A stretch of DNA of 64,000 nt from Jackrogersella multiformis (Eukaryota; Ascomycota; Sordariomycetes; Xylariales; Hypoxylaceae). Below, in pieces: positions 21,042 through 33,407 of this stretch. Position 1 is the first letter of the stretch, and every line of letters begins with the position of its first letter. A program made the translations under genes and the position numbers. Location: assembly GCA_902806575.1 (NCBI GenBank), contig CADCXD010000010.1, positions 2,418,001-2,482,000 of the forward strand, written 5' to 3'. The notes under the pieces were generated by a model. It ran no database searches. It was not told the DNA's origin and saw only the letters and a program-made list of their open reading frames with translations.

Positions 21042-24000
21042 ATGCCGCCTCGACGTGCCTTCGGTCAGCGAAATCTACAGGGGCCTAGACCAGCAGGCAG
21101 CAAACCGGTGCCCGTCGGCCACAATGACAATATCATACGGGGTATTAGTGCTACTAAGACCTTCTCGATCAGAGACAAAGATGAGGATACTTACAATCTA
21201 CTCACATGTTTGGCATGCGCGCAGCAGCGCAATGTCGACTTTACCGGGATCTCGTGGATTGATGCTCAGGGCAGACTGGGCAGGGGAGGCCAGGCCATGG
21301 TGAGCCAGACAAGAGCCAGCGCCGACACCGTCCTTGCCTTTAAGCGTCCCGACTCGAGCCCAATCGGTTCTTCGTCTTCGTGGATCTCTAGGGCGACAAT
21401 GAGCCAAAGAAGGAGACTCGACGATGCTTATCGCGCGATCGTCTCCGAGATTCTGGCCTTGAGCGAGCCGGGGATCCGATCGCATCCTAATATCGTACAG
21501 CTCCATGCCATTTGCTGGGAGATTCACCACGTGAGAACCTGGCTATTCGGAAAGACTACGCACGTGTGGCCAATCCTAGTCTTAGAGAAGGCTGCTTATG
21601 GGGATTTGGGGTACTTCATAGGAAGCAATCATGGCAAGGCTCTTGATGTTGCTGCCAGAATCAAACTTTGTTGCGACATTGCTTCCGCTATTGGGGCCGC
21701 CCACAGAAAGGGTAAGTAAGCCGGCTAGACTCGCGAATTCCGTTACAACAACCCTCTTTTTTAGTATGATCACCGCTAACTTGATTGCAGGAATCATCCA
21801 TGGCGATATCAAGCCCGCTAATGTCTTGGTATTCGAAGACAACAAAAAGCCAGTCGCCAAACTTTCCGACTTCGGATACTCTGCGTTTGCTTCAAACAAG
21901 TACATCAAAATTGTCGGTACTGACATCTGGCGTGCCCCTGAGATCTCGTCTCGGTTGACCCACTCATTGGAGCAGGCGAAATTGGCGGACGTCTTTTCGT
22001 TCGGGCTTTTGTGTCTATGGGTTATTTTTTTCGACGACCTCTGCAAAAGAGACTTGAAACAATCTACCGACGAGGCAAATGCTTCTTCCGTTCTATCTAA
22101 GTTGTTTTCCACGATCAGCGGTTTTGTACGCCCCGCTCAACGCTTTGAGCCAGCCGTACGCCAAATCGGCAGACATAATAATGTGATCGTAGACAAAAAC
22201 ACTGTGAAATTACTGGCCCAGGAACTTGTGGCTGGTATGCCAGAGTCTACTAGCAAGACAAAGCTCGGGGAGTTATTCAATTCGACGCTAGAAGCAGACG
22301 CCGTCAAAAGGTCGCAGTACATAAAATCGGATCCAGGGGCTGAATTCGAGTATCTCGCCGGTTTACTAGGTGAACAAAGGTAAAAGCACAACGCCCCAAA
22401 TCTAGCAACTCTGCTAATCTAGTAGCAATAGCCCCGGCGTAAATAGAGCGTCTGGAACAAACGGCCGCTCAACCGGTAGGAACTGTGGGGGTTCGTTTGT
22501 ATCGTTCCCTTCGGCAAGCAGCTTTCAGGTATGGCCATAGGCGCAGACGAAACATCTAACAAGACTATTATACTAATAAATTCGACATTTTAGGTGTGTA
22601 AATCGCTGCAAGCTCTTTGCCAGGCCGACTACCGGGTCCGGGAATACATTTTTCGTTGCCTAAAGGAGCAATACGCCTCGGTACGAAAGTCTAGCAGCGG
22701 AGTCCAGCAAAGTTTCTCAGCCGCCAAGTCCAACGTAGCACTTCAACTAGCCATCTGCAAGAAAATTGGCTTTGGAACCGAGCAGAGCGATGACGAGGCT
22801 GCCAAGTACTTACAGGAGGCAGATAAATGGCGACAGCAGTCCGGGTCTAGGCAGGTACTTGATATGGCATATATTCAACGCCAAATTGAGCAGACCAGAG
22901 AAACGCAGCATCCCTTCGATGAACGGTTTCGGGCGCTTTATGATTCCGGTATCATCCAGCCGATTCACCAAGGGTTAGAATTCCAGTTTAGCTCCCCAGA
23001 AATGCAGGAGAGAATTGGCGAGGAACGTCTGAAGGAGATCAGCATAATGGAAAGCCAGCTCGGGCCAGCTCACCCAGCCGTGCTGAACCTGAAATGGTCG
23101 CTATCGTCCCTCCTCATGAATAGCCCCAAGGCAGTAGCCCCGATACAGTTCCTGCACGATATGGTGAAATCGATGGAGGCTGCCAAGCTAGAAGCCGATA
23201 AGAAGCATGTGCTGGAGGTCGACAAGACGATTACGAGAGACAACGACATCGCCCTAAACATCGCCCTCACGAAGGCCTACCGAGCGCTCTCTCTCATGAG
23301 AATCATCTTACCGGGGGAGAAGAGAATCGAGAGCCACATCCGACAGTCGGAAAAAGATTTGTCTCTGGTGGGAGCCGATAAGCACGTCGTAACCTTCCAA
23401 ATCTGCTCCGCCATGGCTTCGTACCTGTCAGCGCACGGCCACTTCAAAGAAGCAAACGATTTCTTCGAACGAGCCAAGACGGGCATCAAGGAGACATTCG
23501 GCCTGCAGCACCCCAACACCATCATGTGTCTCGAAAGCCAGACACACAACCTAGTTCGGCGCGGAAAGATAGCGCAGGCAATCGAAGAGACCAAGATCCT
23601 AGCAGCAGACCTGGAGAAGCTGCTGGGGACGGACGAGATGCAAATCGGGCAGATCCGCCAGAATCTAGCTCTCCTGTACATCATGAGTGGCCAGTACCCG
23701 GAAGCGGAGGAGATAATAACGGAGACGAACAAGCGGTTCAAGGACAAAATCCCCGAAACTCACCCTTCGATGGTCGCGCCCATAACCACCATAGCCATGT
23801 TTTCCGAGAGGTACGAGGAGGCCTGGCGAATCCAGAAGAAGGTGCTCCAGGCAATGATCCGCCACGGCCAGCCTTGGCCGCCGGAGGACTCGGAGAGCCC
23901 GGACGTCGATTTCATGCAATGCGAGGCGATCATCGAGCTCCTCGGCGAAGACAGGAACCAGGAGCGGCCCAAGACGTATCCCGACCAAAAGATGTTTCCA

Positions 24001-24813
24001 GTTTTCCCGCCTCGCATGTGGACCCTGGCCACTCTCGCAATAGCCATGCACGCCCACTCCCAGGCGGAAGAGCGAAAGAAGAATGCGAAGGCGGCGGCTC
24101 AGTTGTGTCGCGAAGCCGACTCCTACCTGGCAGAGCTTCTGGGATACATCAACGAGGGCCTGGGCGGAGGACACTGGGACGGCATCAACAGCACCAGCGG
24201 GATAGGAGGGTCGGCGTTGCGCAGGGCGATGGACGAAGAATACGCGCCGCTCGTGGAGCTGCTCGCGCACCTAGGAGACAAGGGCACGCGAGAGAGCCTG
24301 CACTACACGAAGGCCATCGCGGCGTCCAAGCAGGCCGGCTACCCCAAGATCACAGCGCTGCTAGAGGAGCACCGAGCCTTCTGCGGAAGCGCGCCCCGAG
24401 ACGACGCGCAGCCCGTATTCCCCAAGCGCGAGCAGCTGGCGGCCTGGGTAGCTGGGACGTGGGAGGGGGCGCACCTATACAACACAGAAGGGCCGCGGAA
24501 AGACCCCAAAGGCCACGTCACGCTGAGGCTGGAAGCAGCCGGAGCCGGGGCGCCGGAGGAGAGCTACGTCTCCGTCTCGGGAAGCGGGAGCAACGAGCTC
24601 GGCGACCTGGACGTCACGGGGAAGGCATATAAGTCGGGCAAGCTCGAGCTGCATATCGTCCTGAAGGATAACGACGAGAACGACGGGTGGGAGTACACGG
24701 GGCTTGTCAACCTGGAGCGTACGGCGTTCGGCGGGCACTGGGGCTTGCCGAACCAGCCGCGTCATCTCGCGTATGGGTCCTTTTTCTACTACAAGTGCAG
24801 GGAGGAGGAATAA
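21042..24813 (+). CDS. Protein kinase-TPR protein with C-terminal beta domain
   Basis: Four exons (21042-21711, 21791-22379, 22426-22528, 22594-24813) join in phase to 1193 residues. The kinase domain has a glycine loop LGRGGQAMV (about 79-87), beta-3 Lys in LAFKRP (K101), catalytic loop IIHGDIKPANVL (about 225-236), SDFG (about 249-252) and a DVFSFGLL helix F. After it comes AALQLAICKKIGFG-like sequence (here VALQLAICKKIGFG) and then helical repeats that look like kinesin-light-chain-type TPRs: GPAHPAVLNLKWSLSSLLM, GLQHPNTIMCLESQTHNLV, IRQNLALLYIMSGQYPEAEE. The last about 115 residues (from WVAGTWEGAHLY) look like a beta-sandwich or beta-barrel domain with GxWxG and GHWG turns. All catalytic kinase residues are present. 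The neighbourhood suggests signalling, but the partner is unknown. Confidence 0.88.
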
Positions 24814-25533
24814 GATGTGAAAAGGTGCTTCCCGGGCGCAGCTGTAGGATGGCTGAGGCTAATCTCGTATGTACTGAATGGAGATAATCGGGATTAACAA
24901 ATACCTACCAGTGCTTACCTAGGTACCTAGGTAAGCACTTGGAATAATGTCAGCATCTTATACGTGCTGTTACTGATCTACATTGGAATATTAAGATCTC
25001 GAAAGGGACTATCACGTCCTTATTCCATGAAATAGTAGAATACCTTCACTTAAAGAGTTGATCGAGGTTACCGCACGGGTAGGGCGCTAACATTGATACA
25101 GAGACTTACTATTTAATATGTGGTTCTCCGTAAGCGAGAAGCTATATACCATTTACACATATCAGAACCTCTTCTAGTTTAGACTCCATATTCCTGCATT
25201 AGCATGTCGTATCTCATCTGAAGCAAAAGTCATAACAATCATATCATGAAGTAACTAAAACGCAATAATGATATTCGAATCGTTAGGGCTATAACAAACA
25301 AACAAATACTGGTATCAAGCGCGTGTACAATCCGGATATAAAATTAATCATTAGTTGTGAAGGGTATATAACGCGCCGAACGATCTGCTCCGAGAAATCG
25401 CAGAGCGCACTCCTTACGGCCCCTTAACCCTCGTTGCTCCATTGCTCCATCTCTCCACCATCCAGGGAATTCGTAACCATTACTCCACGTCATCATTTCC
25501 GTCCCATCTCATCCCGCAACAACACCAACACGA
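24814..25533. other. Convergent intergenic region
   Basis: Region between convergent 3' ends. Its main feature is a 30-bp perfect palindrome at 24910-24939, about 100 bp past the kinase-TPR stop. The rest is AT-rich with no coding signal. Confidence 0.6.
24910..24939. repeat. 30-bp perfect palindrome centred on GGTACC
   Basis: Reading outward from the GGTACC centre, both arms give CTAGGTAAGCACT on one strand, so all 30 bases pair with no spacer. It could form a cruciform in DNA or a hairpin in the 3' UTR of the kinase-TPR transcript. It is the longest member of the CCTAGG/GGTACC palindrome family seen here. Confidence 0.9.
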
Positions 25534-26338
25534 TCATCGCGACCACCACCTCCTCCTCCTGGGCGCGGCGCCGTAGCCGTCGGGCGCGTGCTTTGTGCCG
25601 CGGGACTCGCGGCGGCGGTGCATCCGTGTGCTGCAGCACGTGAAGAAGACGACGACGGTAGCCAGCAGGCTGCAGACGGCGGAGGCGAGCAGGGTCCAGC
25701 TGGCGGCGCCCCAGGTGGCTCGGCTGCCGTTGCCGGCGTCGTTGACGGCGGACTTGATGATGGCGAAGGAGGCGAAGTCGCACGCGAGCGCCACCAGCGT
25801 GACCACGAACGTGAGCAGCGACATGAGCGACGCGAGCAGGCTGCCCACGACGCCGGCGCCGAGCGCCAGCAGGAACGCGATGAACGCGAGCCCCGTCGCG
25901 ATCGGGTGCAGCACCATGACGCGCGTCAGCCCCTTCGTGGTGTCCGCCGCCGCGTCCGAGAAGTCGACGTTGCTCACGTTCTCCTCGACCACGGACACGG
26001 GGTCGTAGCCCACCTCCGAGCGGCTGCAGAAGTCCTGGCCGGAACTAGACTCAGCCTTCGTTAGCTACCTGCTGTCTATACAGCCTTTATGCGCGAAGAG
26101 GCGCCGGAGATTGGAAAAGTAGACCGACTTACGCCATGGTGTTTTGCACGCAGTAGCCGAAGGTGCCGAAGGTCACGCTGGGGCTACGGTCGACATTTGT
26201 TCCGCGGTTACCCAGTTCGACCTTGAGCATCGAAATGCTGTTGACCACCGGCGCCGAGATGTCGGTGATGATTAGCAGCACCGTGGCTGCGAATAGCAGG
26301 AAGGTGCCGATATGGTGGAAGAAGCCTGTCTTCGCCAT
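25534..26338 (-). CDS. SUR7/PalI-family four-TM membrane protein
   Basis: Two exons (26133-26338 and 25534-26044) join across a GTAAGT..TCTAG intron to 238 residues. It opens MAKTGFFHHIGTFLLFAATV, with TM1 at about residues 9-28 ending before ISAPVV, the N-terminal signature of SUR7/PalI (Rim9-like) proteins. An extracellular loop holds FGTFGYC and, after the intron, DFCSRSEVGYDP; the spaced Cys pair is like the claudin-type loop. Three further membrane segments follow (MVLHPIATGLAFIAFLLALG, SLMSLLTFVVTLVALACDF, ASWTLLASAVCSLLATVVVF), then a short Arg-rich cytoplasmic tail. Family members act at eisosomes, in cortical organisation or in ambient pH sensing; which role applies here is not visible. 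Confidence 0.88.
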
Positions 26339-27713
26339 TTTGATAACGGCTGTCTATGTACACCGCTTTGGGTATGCGTATGCTCTGGGTAAAGCAGGAG
26401 ACTGGGTATAGGTAAATTCGAATAATTCGTATGTCGATAGATACAAAACAGAGATATTAATTTTCCAAACACGCAAATATTGAATTAATTCACAAGTGGC
26501 AAGGGAACTGTCGTCAGTTATATGTTATCACGAATGTTTCGTGTGAGCAATCAAGTTAATGCTATATTGATGAATTTCCTTGGCACAGGTCACGTCAAAC
26601 AGTTCCTAATAGGTAATCGATGATGCGTGGGTTGGGCATGATCTGTGACGATCCAACATTCGTTACAGCTATGAGGAGCAACTTTGATGCGTAGACCCTC
26701 GATCTTGCAACGTCATACGGTAACCTGGTGACTGGTTCCCAGCTTCGTAGGTACTTACTGAGAGAGCCAGAAGCGGATAATCGGCAGATGTGCAAATTAA
26801 AGAGCGTGGCTTTTTTTCTGTTCATCCTATCACAAGAGCCGTAGATGGCACACAGCCATACTCGCAAAGCTGTAGATTCGTGGGCGTTCAGCCGTGACGT
26901 CGTGGCTTTGCAGGTGGTAAGGCCTAGCCTGGAAGTCTTTGTTGGATCCATGCGGAGGTGGGACGGTGATGGCCGAGGTTCTGGGCCTGTCTGACCTATG
27001 CCTTGTTTTGGTTATTAATGACGGCAGCATGCAGCTAAGGTCCTAAGGGTGCAATCAACGGCACCATCCGAGCCAAAGCCAACGACACGTCATCAACTGC
27101 TGGAGTTGTCGATTTGTAGGCACTTTAATCGATTCTAATAGAATCGGTTATATCCCGACAACTATATCCTGACGAGCTGTCACGAAGCAGGCTTTAGGGG
27201 TTGACAGTTCAGAGATGCTGCGCGGTAGGGCGCAGGGTAGAATACCTTAGGTACCTAGCATCTATGTTGCTGACGGGCTAGAACCCTGGAACTCGGCAAT
27301 TATCCTTGAAGATCTTTGGCTTCCCTTGAGTGTGAAATTGCTTCGAGGGTTGTAGTAACTTGAAACGTGCCAAGTTTATCTGGTATTTTTTTTTTCTTTC
27401 CTTCGGGAATGCAAGCAACCGTCTAGGCATAGCCTTTTTATTCCGGGAAGAAATCTCAGTTTGACACTTCGTAACTGACTGCACCCACCACTCAAGTCAA
27501 TGGGGTACCTAGCATGATGCTAGGATGTCAAATGTAAGGGGTTTAAAGACGAATCCGGTGTCAAGAAATAAGTCCAAGCTTTACCCCGACTGAATCCATC
27601 CCCTGCACAACGGAGACTTATCTCCGTCTAGCAGTTTGTAAAATGGAAATAGTTACCTATTCGAAATGTCGTAATATTTTATATAGAAAGTGCACATCCC
27701 TAGGGTTAGCCGT
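26339..27713. other. Intergenic region without convincing genes
   Basis: Several ORFs of 60-118 codons exist (for example 26595-26951 minus) but none shows domain structure, splice-linked neighbours or credible composition. A palindromic-like ACCTTAGGTACCTAGC word lies near 27246. No RNA gene recognised. Confidence 0.5.
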
Positions 27714-28799
27714 TTATCCATTGAGCTTCTCCTCGCTGTTGTCTATTTTATTGGGTGTCATCGAGGAATCTTCGGGGCCGAAAGGGATGTTTTCAGGCGC
27801 ACCACGCAGTGAGGGTTCGACCCTTGCTGGAGAGGGAGAGTCAGGGCCAACCAGCAAGTCGTCCGATCCTTCGAGCAAAGTTTTGTTATCAGAGATGGGG
27901 CCAAGAGTAGACGGTGGATCACGAGCCTTCTCGTCGGCAAAAGCAGCTAGACTCTTCATGATGGCAGGTATCCCCCTCGCATTCCGTCGTGACCTGATAC
28001 GTTCTAAGATGAAAACCTCTTTCGACAAAAGGCGCTTCTTTCCAAGCAAGACAGTCGCCGCCCCTTCTGCACCTTCGTCCGCGAAACTCGTAGAATCACG
28101 CAGCAGCTGGTTGGCGGTATGCCAATCCCGCAGTGCCGGAGCCATATGGCCCGATGGTACGGTTCTGCGCAAAGCAGCAGAAACAAAGGTTTCCGTATCG
28201 CCATTAGACGGCCATGGCCCGTGTAAGGGGTTCTTGCTAATTGCGTCTCTGTGGTTGTACGTCCTATTCGCGGCAAACATATGTAAGGTAAACGTTCTAT
28301 GGGATAAGCCTAAATCGGAAAGGGCTGGGGTGGCTTCGCTCGCTCTCGAGGGCGGTATTGGGTTGATAGGAGTGGTAATAGTCGCTCGCGTGTCGTACTC
28401 GGCGCTCCACGAAGCGCTAGTAGATGCGCTGGCAGCATTCGCATCTTGCGCAATAATGACACGCGTGATGGGAGAATCGTTGACCAAGGCGGTGGCGGTG
28501 CCTGGTTTAGATGTTACGACGACGAAGGAAGAATTGTCCTATTTTAGATTTATTCTGTTAGAAAGCGTCCTTTTAAGAGTTCGAGATAATACGAAATACA
28601 ATATACAATATACAATACCTACTTCAAGCTTCTTAAACGTCTCGACGGTCTCGTGCGTGAGCTTTTGGATAGATCGTAGAACGGCGCGACGCTCGAAGAA
28701 GCTCGCCGGAGCTGGAACGCATTTGACATACACGGTCCGGGAGCTTAAAGTTGATTGCAGGAGCTCCGCAAACGCTGACAACGACGGTGTACGCGACAT
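27714..28799 (-). CDS. Conserved-looking fungal protein, possible RRM-like N-terminus
   Basis: Two exons (28623-28799 and 27714-28538) join in phase 0 across an 84-bp intron (GTAGGT..AAATAG), giving 333 residues. The first about 80 residues, RTVYVKCVPAPASFFERRAV then VETFKKLE, then SSFVVVTSKPGTATALV, follow a beta-alpha-beta pattern like an RNA-recognition motif fold; this is inference from pattern only. The middle has HMFAANRTYNHRDAISKNPL and ILERIRSRRNARGIPAIMKS, the latter basic and helical. The C-terminal about 70 residues are low-complexity and acidic. The opposite strand carries a longer ORF, but the minus-strand model has a matching intron and a protein-like composition. Function not recognised. 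Confidence 0.68.
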
Positions 28800-28971
28800 C
28801 GTGGTTCAAACAGTTGAGGAATGATCTGTAGATGTAGAATTCAAACTTCAAAGTTCATGAATACTATAAATAAGAGTCGCTATCGATAAGATTTCCGGGA
28901 GCGAGACTTAGTGCCCTTGTTAGTACATATTCTCGACTAAGTCCAACTATGTAAGATAATGAATAAATAAA

Positions 28972-28989
28972 TACCTACCTAGGTAGGTA
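28972..28989. repeat. 18-bp perfect palindrome TACCTACCTAGGTAGGTA
   Basis: The word is identical to its reverse complement and is repeated exactly at 30888-30905. It belongs to the dispersed CCTAGG palindrome family. Confidence 0.9.
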
Positions 28990-30887
28990 AATTCATAGCC
29001 ATTGCTATAATACATTTCATATCACTTAACATCGTCATCCCTAGAAGAATCCCAACGACAGCTGAGTTCATGCTCATCCCTATCATTTTACATAATTTAA
29101 CGGTTGAACATTTAATGTACTCGATACTGCTATACATAAAGTTAATAAATAGTAAAAGGTATAATAGCTCTGCCATTCAGGGACTCTATCAACCGCTTCG
29201 ACTTGTTGTCGGTTACACTTTGACCTCAAGCAAACGTCAGCCTGTCTCCCCCACGATTGAGGACGACCGTCCCAAACTATTATTAGTTGAAGAACAAAAC
29301 ATAACAACTGGACGTCGGTAGGGGGACTGATAGGAAGAATGATAAGGAGGTAAACTAAAGGTATTGCAGGATTTATCATTGAAGTTTGATATGCATGCTT
29401 CGCCCCTTACACACTCGACAGGCAATTAGCCTACAATAGGCAGCTCCAAGGCAATAAACCAAGCATCATGTGAGAAGCGTAGCTACGAGCCATTGGAAGC
29501 ATACCTATAGAATAAGAGAAAGGACGCAAGGGTTTATATGTTAACTGAGTGGTCTTGATGGGTGGTGTTGCTTCGCCTGATGCAACAACGTCCGACCAAC
29601 TAATGATCACTGCCACCATAGCACTGCATTCAAGTACCTAGGCAAAGTCATGTCAGCTGCTGCTTGGTGTTTGTGACTTGAAACGGTAAGTGTGATATAT
29701 AATGGCCTATCAGCGTAAACGGCTTTCCATTGCTATGGCACTGGGTCTAAGTGGCCGACTGGTTGGTACTCGAAGGGGGAATGACAACAGCGGTGCATGT
29801 TACATATTACATGTCGCTAAGCTGTCCACTTGACATCCGAGAAGGTATCATGGGGTCGGCACTTATAAGCGTTCTGGTATCTCCTCTGGTCTCGTCTAGG
29901 CCAATCGTTCATCCCATACCACTGGTAGAATGGAAGGTCGAATTGAATGGTGTAGGTGGTAAGAAGTTATTGCACTAGGTAGTCATCCATGAACCAGAAT
30001 GCCGGGACTGGCGTCTATTTTCGTGTTTTTCATCCTAGGGAATCGCAGTATATTTCTACCTGATAGCGTGGTAGATACGGATCTGTACGATAGATAAGAT
30101 TCATATTTAGATATGTCGAGTGGCATAGCAGTATTACTGAATATTCAATCCGAATGAACATTAGAGTTTACCTATATTGAATTTGCGATATTGAATCGAC
30201 ACACGTAGTATCAGCTTTAGCAGGTAGGTAGATACCAGGTATGTAAGGCCCGGGGTGTTGGGATGGGAGGACCTCGCACCTCGGAAACGGGGAAAGAACT
30301 TGCACTTCAACTTAAATTAGTGGGGAAATATCGATTATCTGGCGATCCGGCAAAACTCACCGAAAGTAGGTACCTACCTAGTACAGATGAATGATGTGAC
30401 GATGTCGACTTTGACAGTTTCCTTTTTGTGACATGTCAATTTCGACACTTCCCATACTACCTAGGTACTTAGGTACATAGTAGTTAGCTTATTTCTCTAT
30501 TTGTTTTGAGAGGAAAATCTGAAGAAAGTATAAAGAGTTACATATTTCTTTGATTATAAGTGGTGAACAAGGAAATGTCAACTTTTTATTCGACTTCGAC
30601 TTCTTAGATTTGATCGACATGGTTGCTATTCCTTGAAGTTGGAAAATGTACATCAACTCGGAGACTACCTAAAATACAACAAGGACAAGGAGTCGGTTCC
30701 GATTTTGGAAGGTAATGAAGTTGGAAGTCGTATCTCATGCACCACTTTGCCAGTTCAATATTAAAATACCTAGTAAACTATATGTAATGCCGGGTCAGAA
30801 CTATATTTCTCTTGCTGTAATTGTCGGCGTAACAATTGCATAAGGCGGACCGAATGGATTCTAATGTTTAAACTCTCAAGTACCAGG

Positions 30888-30905
30888 TACCTACCTAGGT
30901 AGGTA
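30888..30905. repeat. Second exact copy of the 18-bp palindrome
   Basis: Identical to 28972-28989. It lies in the same gene-poor stretch 1.9 kb away, with unrelated flanks as far as I can see, so this is not a large duplication. Confidence 0.9.
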
Positions 30906-33407
30906 TCGAGATCGTTTCAAGGATTCTGCTTTTACTTGATACTTTATTACGTTGGCATATGTCATATCATGACTCGGGTGATAAATTAAAGCTCATGTGT
31001 AAATACATACATGTCTTTAACTACTCATATTAGGTACACATTTATCTACTTAATATATACGATACATACGATATTTTAACGAACTCGCCCGGTCTGAAAT
31101 ATCCGGGGCGCGAAAGCATACAGTGTGAATGAAGGTTCTCATTAAACCCCCACTTGGGAGGGCTAAATTTATAGCTTACTACTTAGGTGCCTTAGGTACC
31201 TAGGGCATGGAGGTTGGCATGGTATACTTAGCGAAATAACACTTGGGAACTTTTACACATTAGAAATTTAGAATAGCTTCATTAACGGCTAAATAGGACA
31301 CTAATATTAAACTGCTGCGGGATTAGTTCTAAGAAATAAAGGAGGCAATCCTTTGTAATTTCGATTTCTCCTTCACCTCTTTATTACTTACGCACGTACT
31401 GTATCTAAGAGTACACTAGATATCATCTTTTTGATAACAGACAACAGACAACATCCGACAAGTTATCTTTCGAAGCGGTTGGTGGTACGAAGTTTATACA
31501 TATTACCCTCAACGTGGCAGGCTGCAACTAGGCATTCTCGGTATCTCGTGTCATAGCCGCACTAGTTCTTAATTCTCAACCCTTCACATGATGGATATTT
31601 TCCCCTACCTACTTAGGTGCTGGATGAGCGCTTATACGAATCAAGCTACCTAATAAGCGGCCACATTCTATTTTGTCGCTGGCATTAGGAGATAGGCATG
31701 ATCAAATAGCTGGCGGGTACTGCTTCGCGCTAAAATAGCTACTAAATATATTGTGCCGAGATACCTAAGATACCTAGGTAGGTATGTTGTCGCACTTGTT
31801 CCCCTGTTGTGTAGAATCCTCCTGACTAAAAGGTCTCACTATACTTAAATAGAAACATCAAAGATTTGAAAGTGTAGGCATACTAATATACGTACGTAGC
31901 ATTGCAGATATCGCCGCTCGGGTGTGGCTTCGGATTTCTCGAGTACCGGTAAAGAATCCAAGACAAAGTTCCTTCCCTTTGTTCTGATTCCAGCGGGATG
32001 GGTGGAGATCCACTATTACAACACTGGAATCCTTCCTACAATTCCTATTGGCTACCCAGGTACATTTAACTCAAAAGTTCCCAAAGCTTAAAGGGTTCCA
32101 TACCTACCTGTGTATCATGGTACTTAGGTACCTAGGTAGGTATACATACATTATGTAGGTATCTACACTTTAATAGTATTCTCCCCCGCTGGAACCGCCA
32201 GTGTGGTTACCTGGTAGATGATAGGCTCATCGTCACGATCTAGAAACCCGCTAATACTTCCCATTTACCACACTTTCGAACTTGTACATACATATGTACA
32301 GTGGTGTACCACATAGACCACACCCTTTTCCACAGTACGATATCCATGGATACCAAGGAGTCCTTGGATTTTGGTGTATGCAGGACACCTTACCCGACCC
32401 AGCCGACCCCAGGCCTCATGCTGGTCCAAGCAAGTTGGGAACCAATGTGGACTCACATTGAGCTGCCTAAAGTGGAATAGGCAGATTCCCTAGTACCGGA
32501 GAAGTGGGATTTTGGATGGTATGCCCTAGTAAGGATGTAAGGATAAGGGTCTGAGAATGATCAGTGTCTGAACGTGTCCCGTCCATCCCAACTTAGGTTG
32601 TATTCAGTCGACTTGTCCCAATCAAATCTAAGAGATCCGATTGCTGTGCTTCTACACTAGTGTACCGTGTGAAGCCTGAAGTCAGGGTACATGAACACTT
32701 GGGCCGGGCGAGCACGAGCACCTGGGCGGCTTGTCAGAAGTCACTCGATGTAATTCGCACGTGTACCTAGGTATGTAACAATTAAAACCTCCCTGAATAA
32801 GGTCAGATCGTCAGTGCTACTTAGGTACGACGTACTCGAACGGCCCAAGGGTGTGGTTCGCTTCGTTACCGGTTCAAGAGCTGGTTGACGCCTTCGCCAC
32901 CGCTGCATTAAGTACTACATAACTACACTACACTACACTAATGTACATAATATCTGGTATTTCGATGCTACTTTAGAATTTTTTATCTAGGGCATTGGTT
33001 ACCAACACTATACTATATACGTTAAAACATCTTCGGATAGCCTCCGTTCTTTTTTATTTTATCCTTCAAAATTGCCGATGGATTTCCCAACAGATCACTC
33101 TTCATCGCGCTCCTTCGCCAAAACCGCATCGCCGGGTATCGAAGAAAGAGAAAAAGAGAGATAATACTAAAAGTACCTAGGCGTTCGGCCACGAGCCCGA
33201 CACGCCGTGGCGCTCGCTTCCACTGTCTTACATTAGCGTGGGAACCGGGTGTCTGGTAATCCAGGCTTGGTTGCATCGCGCGTCGTTCTTGGTACCACCT
33301 ACTAAATACTAGCGGACCCCGTCGCTGGAATTTTGGGGGGGGATTTCGTCGTTCTTTTTATTCTTTCTACCCATTCCATCACCTTGGTCCGTCAGGTTTG
33401 GCCGAAG

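Larger units (their letters stand above)
28800..33407. other. 4.6-kb gene-poor region with dispersed palindromes
   Basis: No ORF here has coding character and no transposase, reverse transcriptase or rRNA/tRNA signal was seen. The DNA is AT-rich and carries many CCTAGGTA words, including two identical 18-bp palindromes (28972-28989 and 30888-30905). A (ACTAC)n short run is near 32925. It may be a large regulatory or heterochromatic spacer, or contain degraded mobile DNA beyond recognition. Confidence 0.5.

Noticed and set aside
23526..24632. 368-codon plus-strand ORF in another frame
   Set aside because: Arg/Pro/Gly-rich shadow of the kinase-TPR gene, whose frame has TPR motifs.
26595..26951. 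118-codon minus-strand ORF
   Set aside because: No conserved motif, no hydrophobic or helical pattern of note, and no intron-linked exons.
27643..28824. 393-codon plus-strand ORF
   Set aside because: It is antisense to the spliced minus-strand gene 27714-28799, runs through that gene's intron, and its composition is not protein-like.
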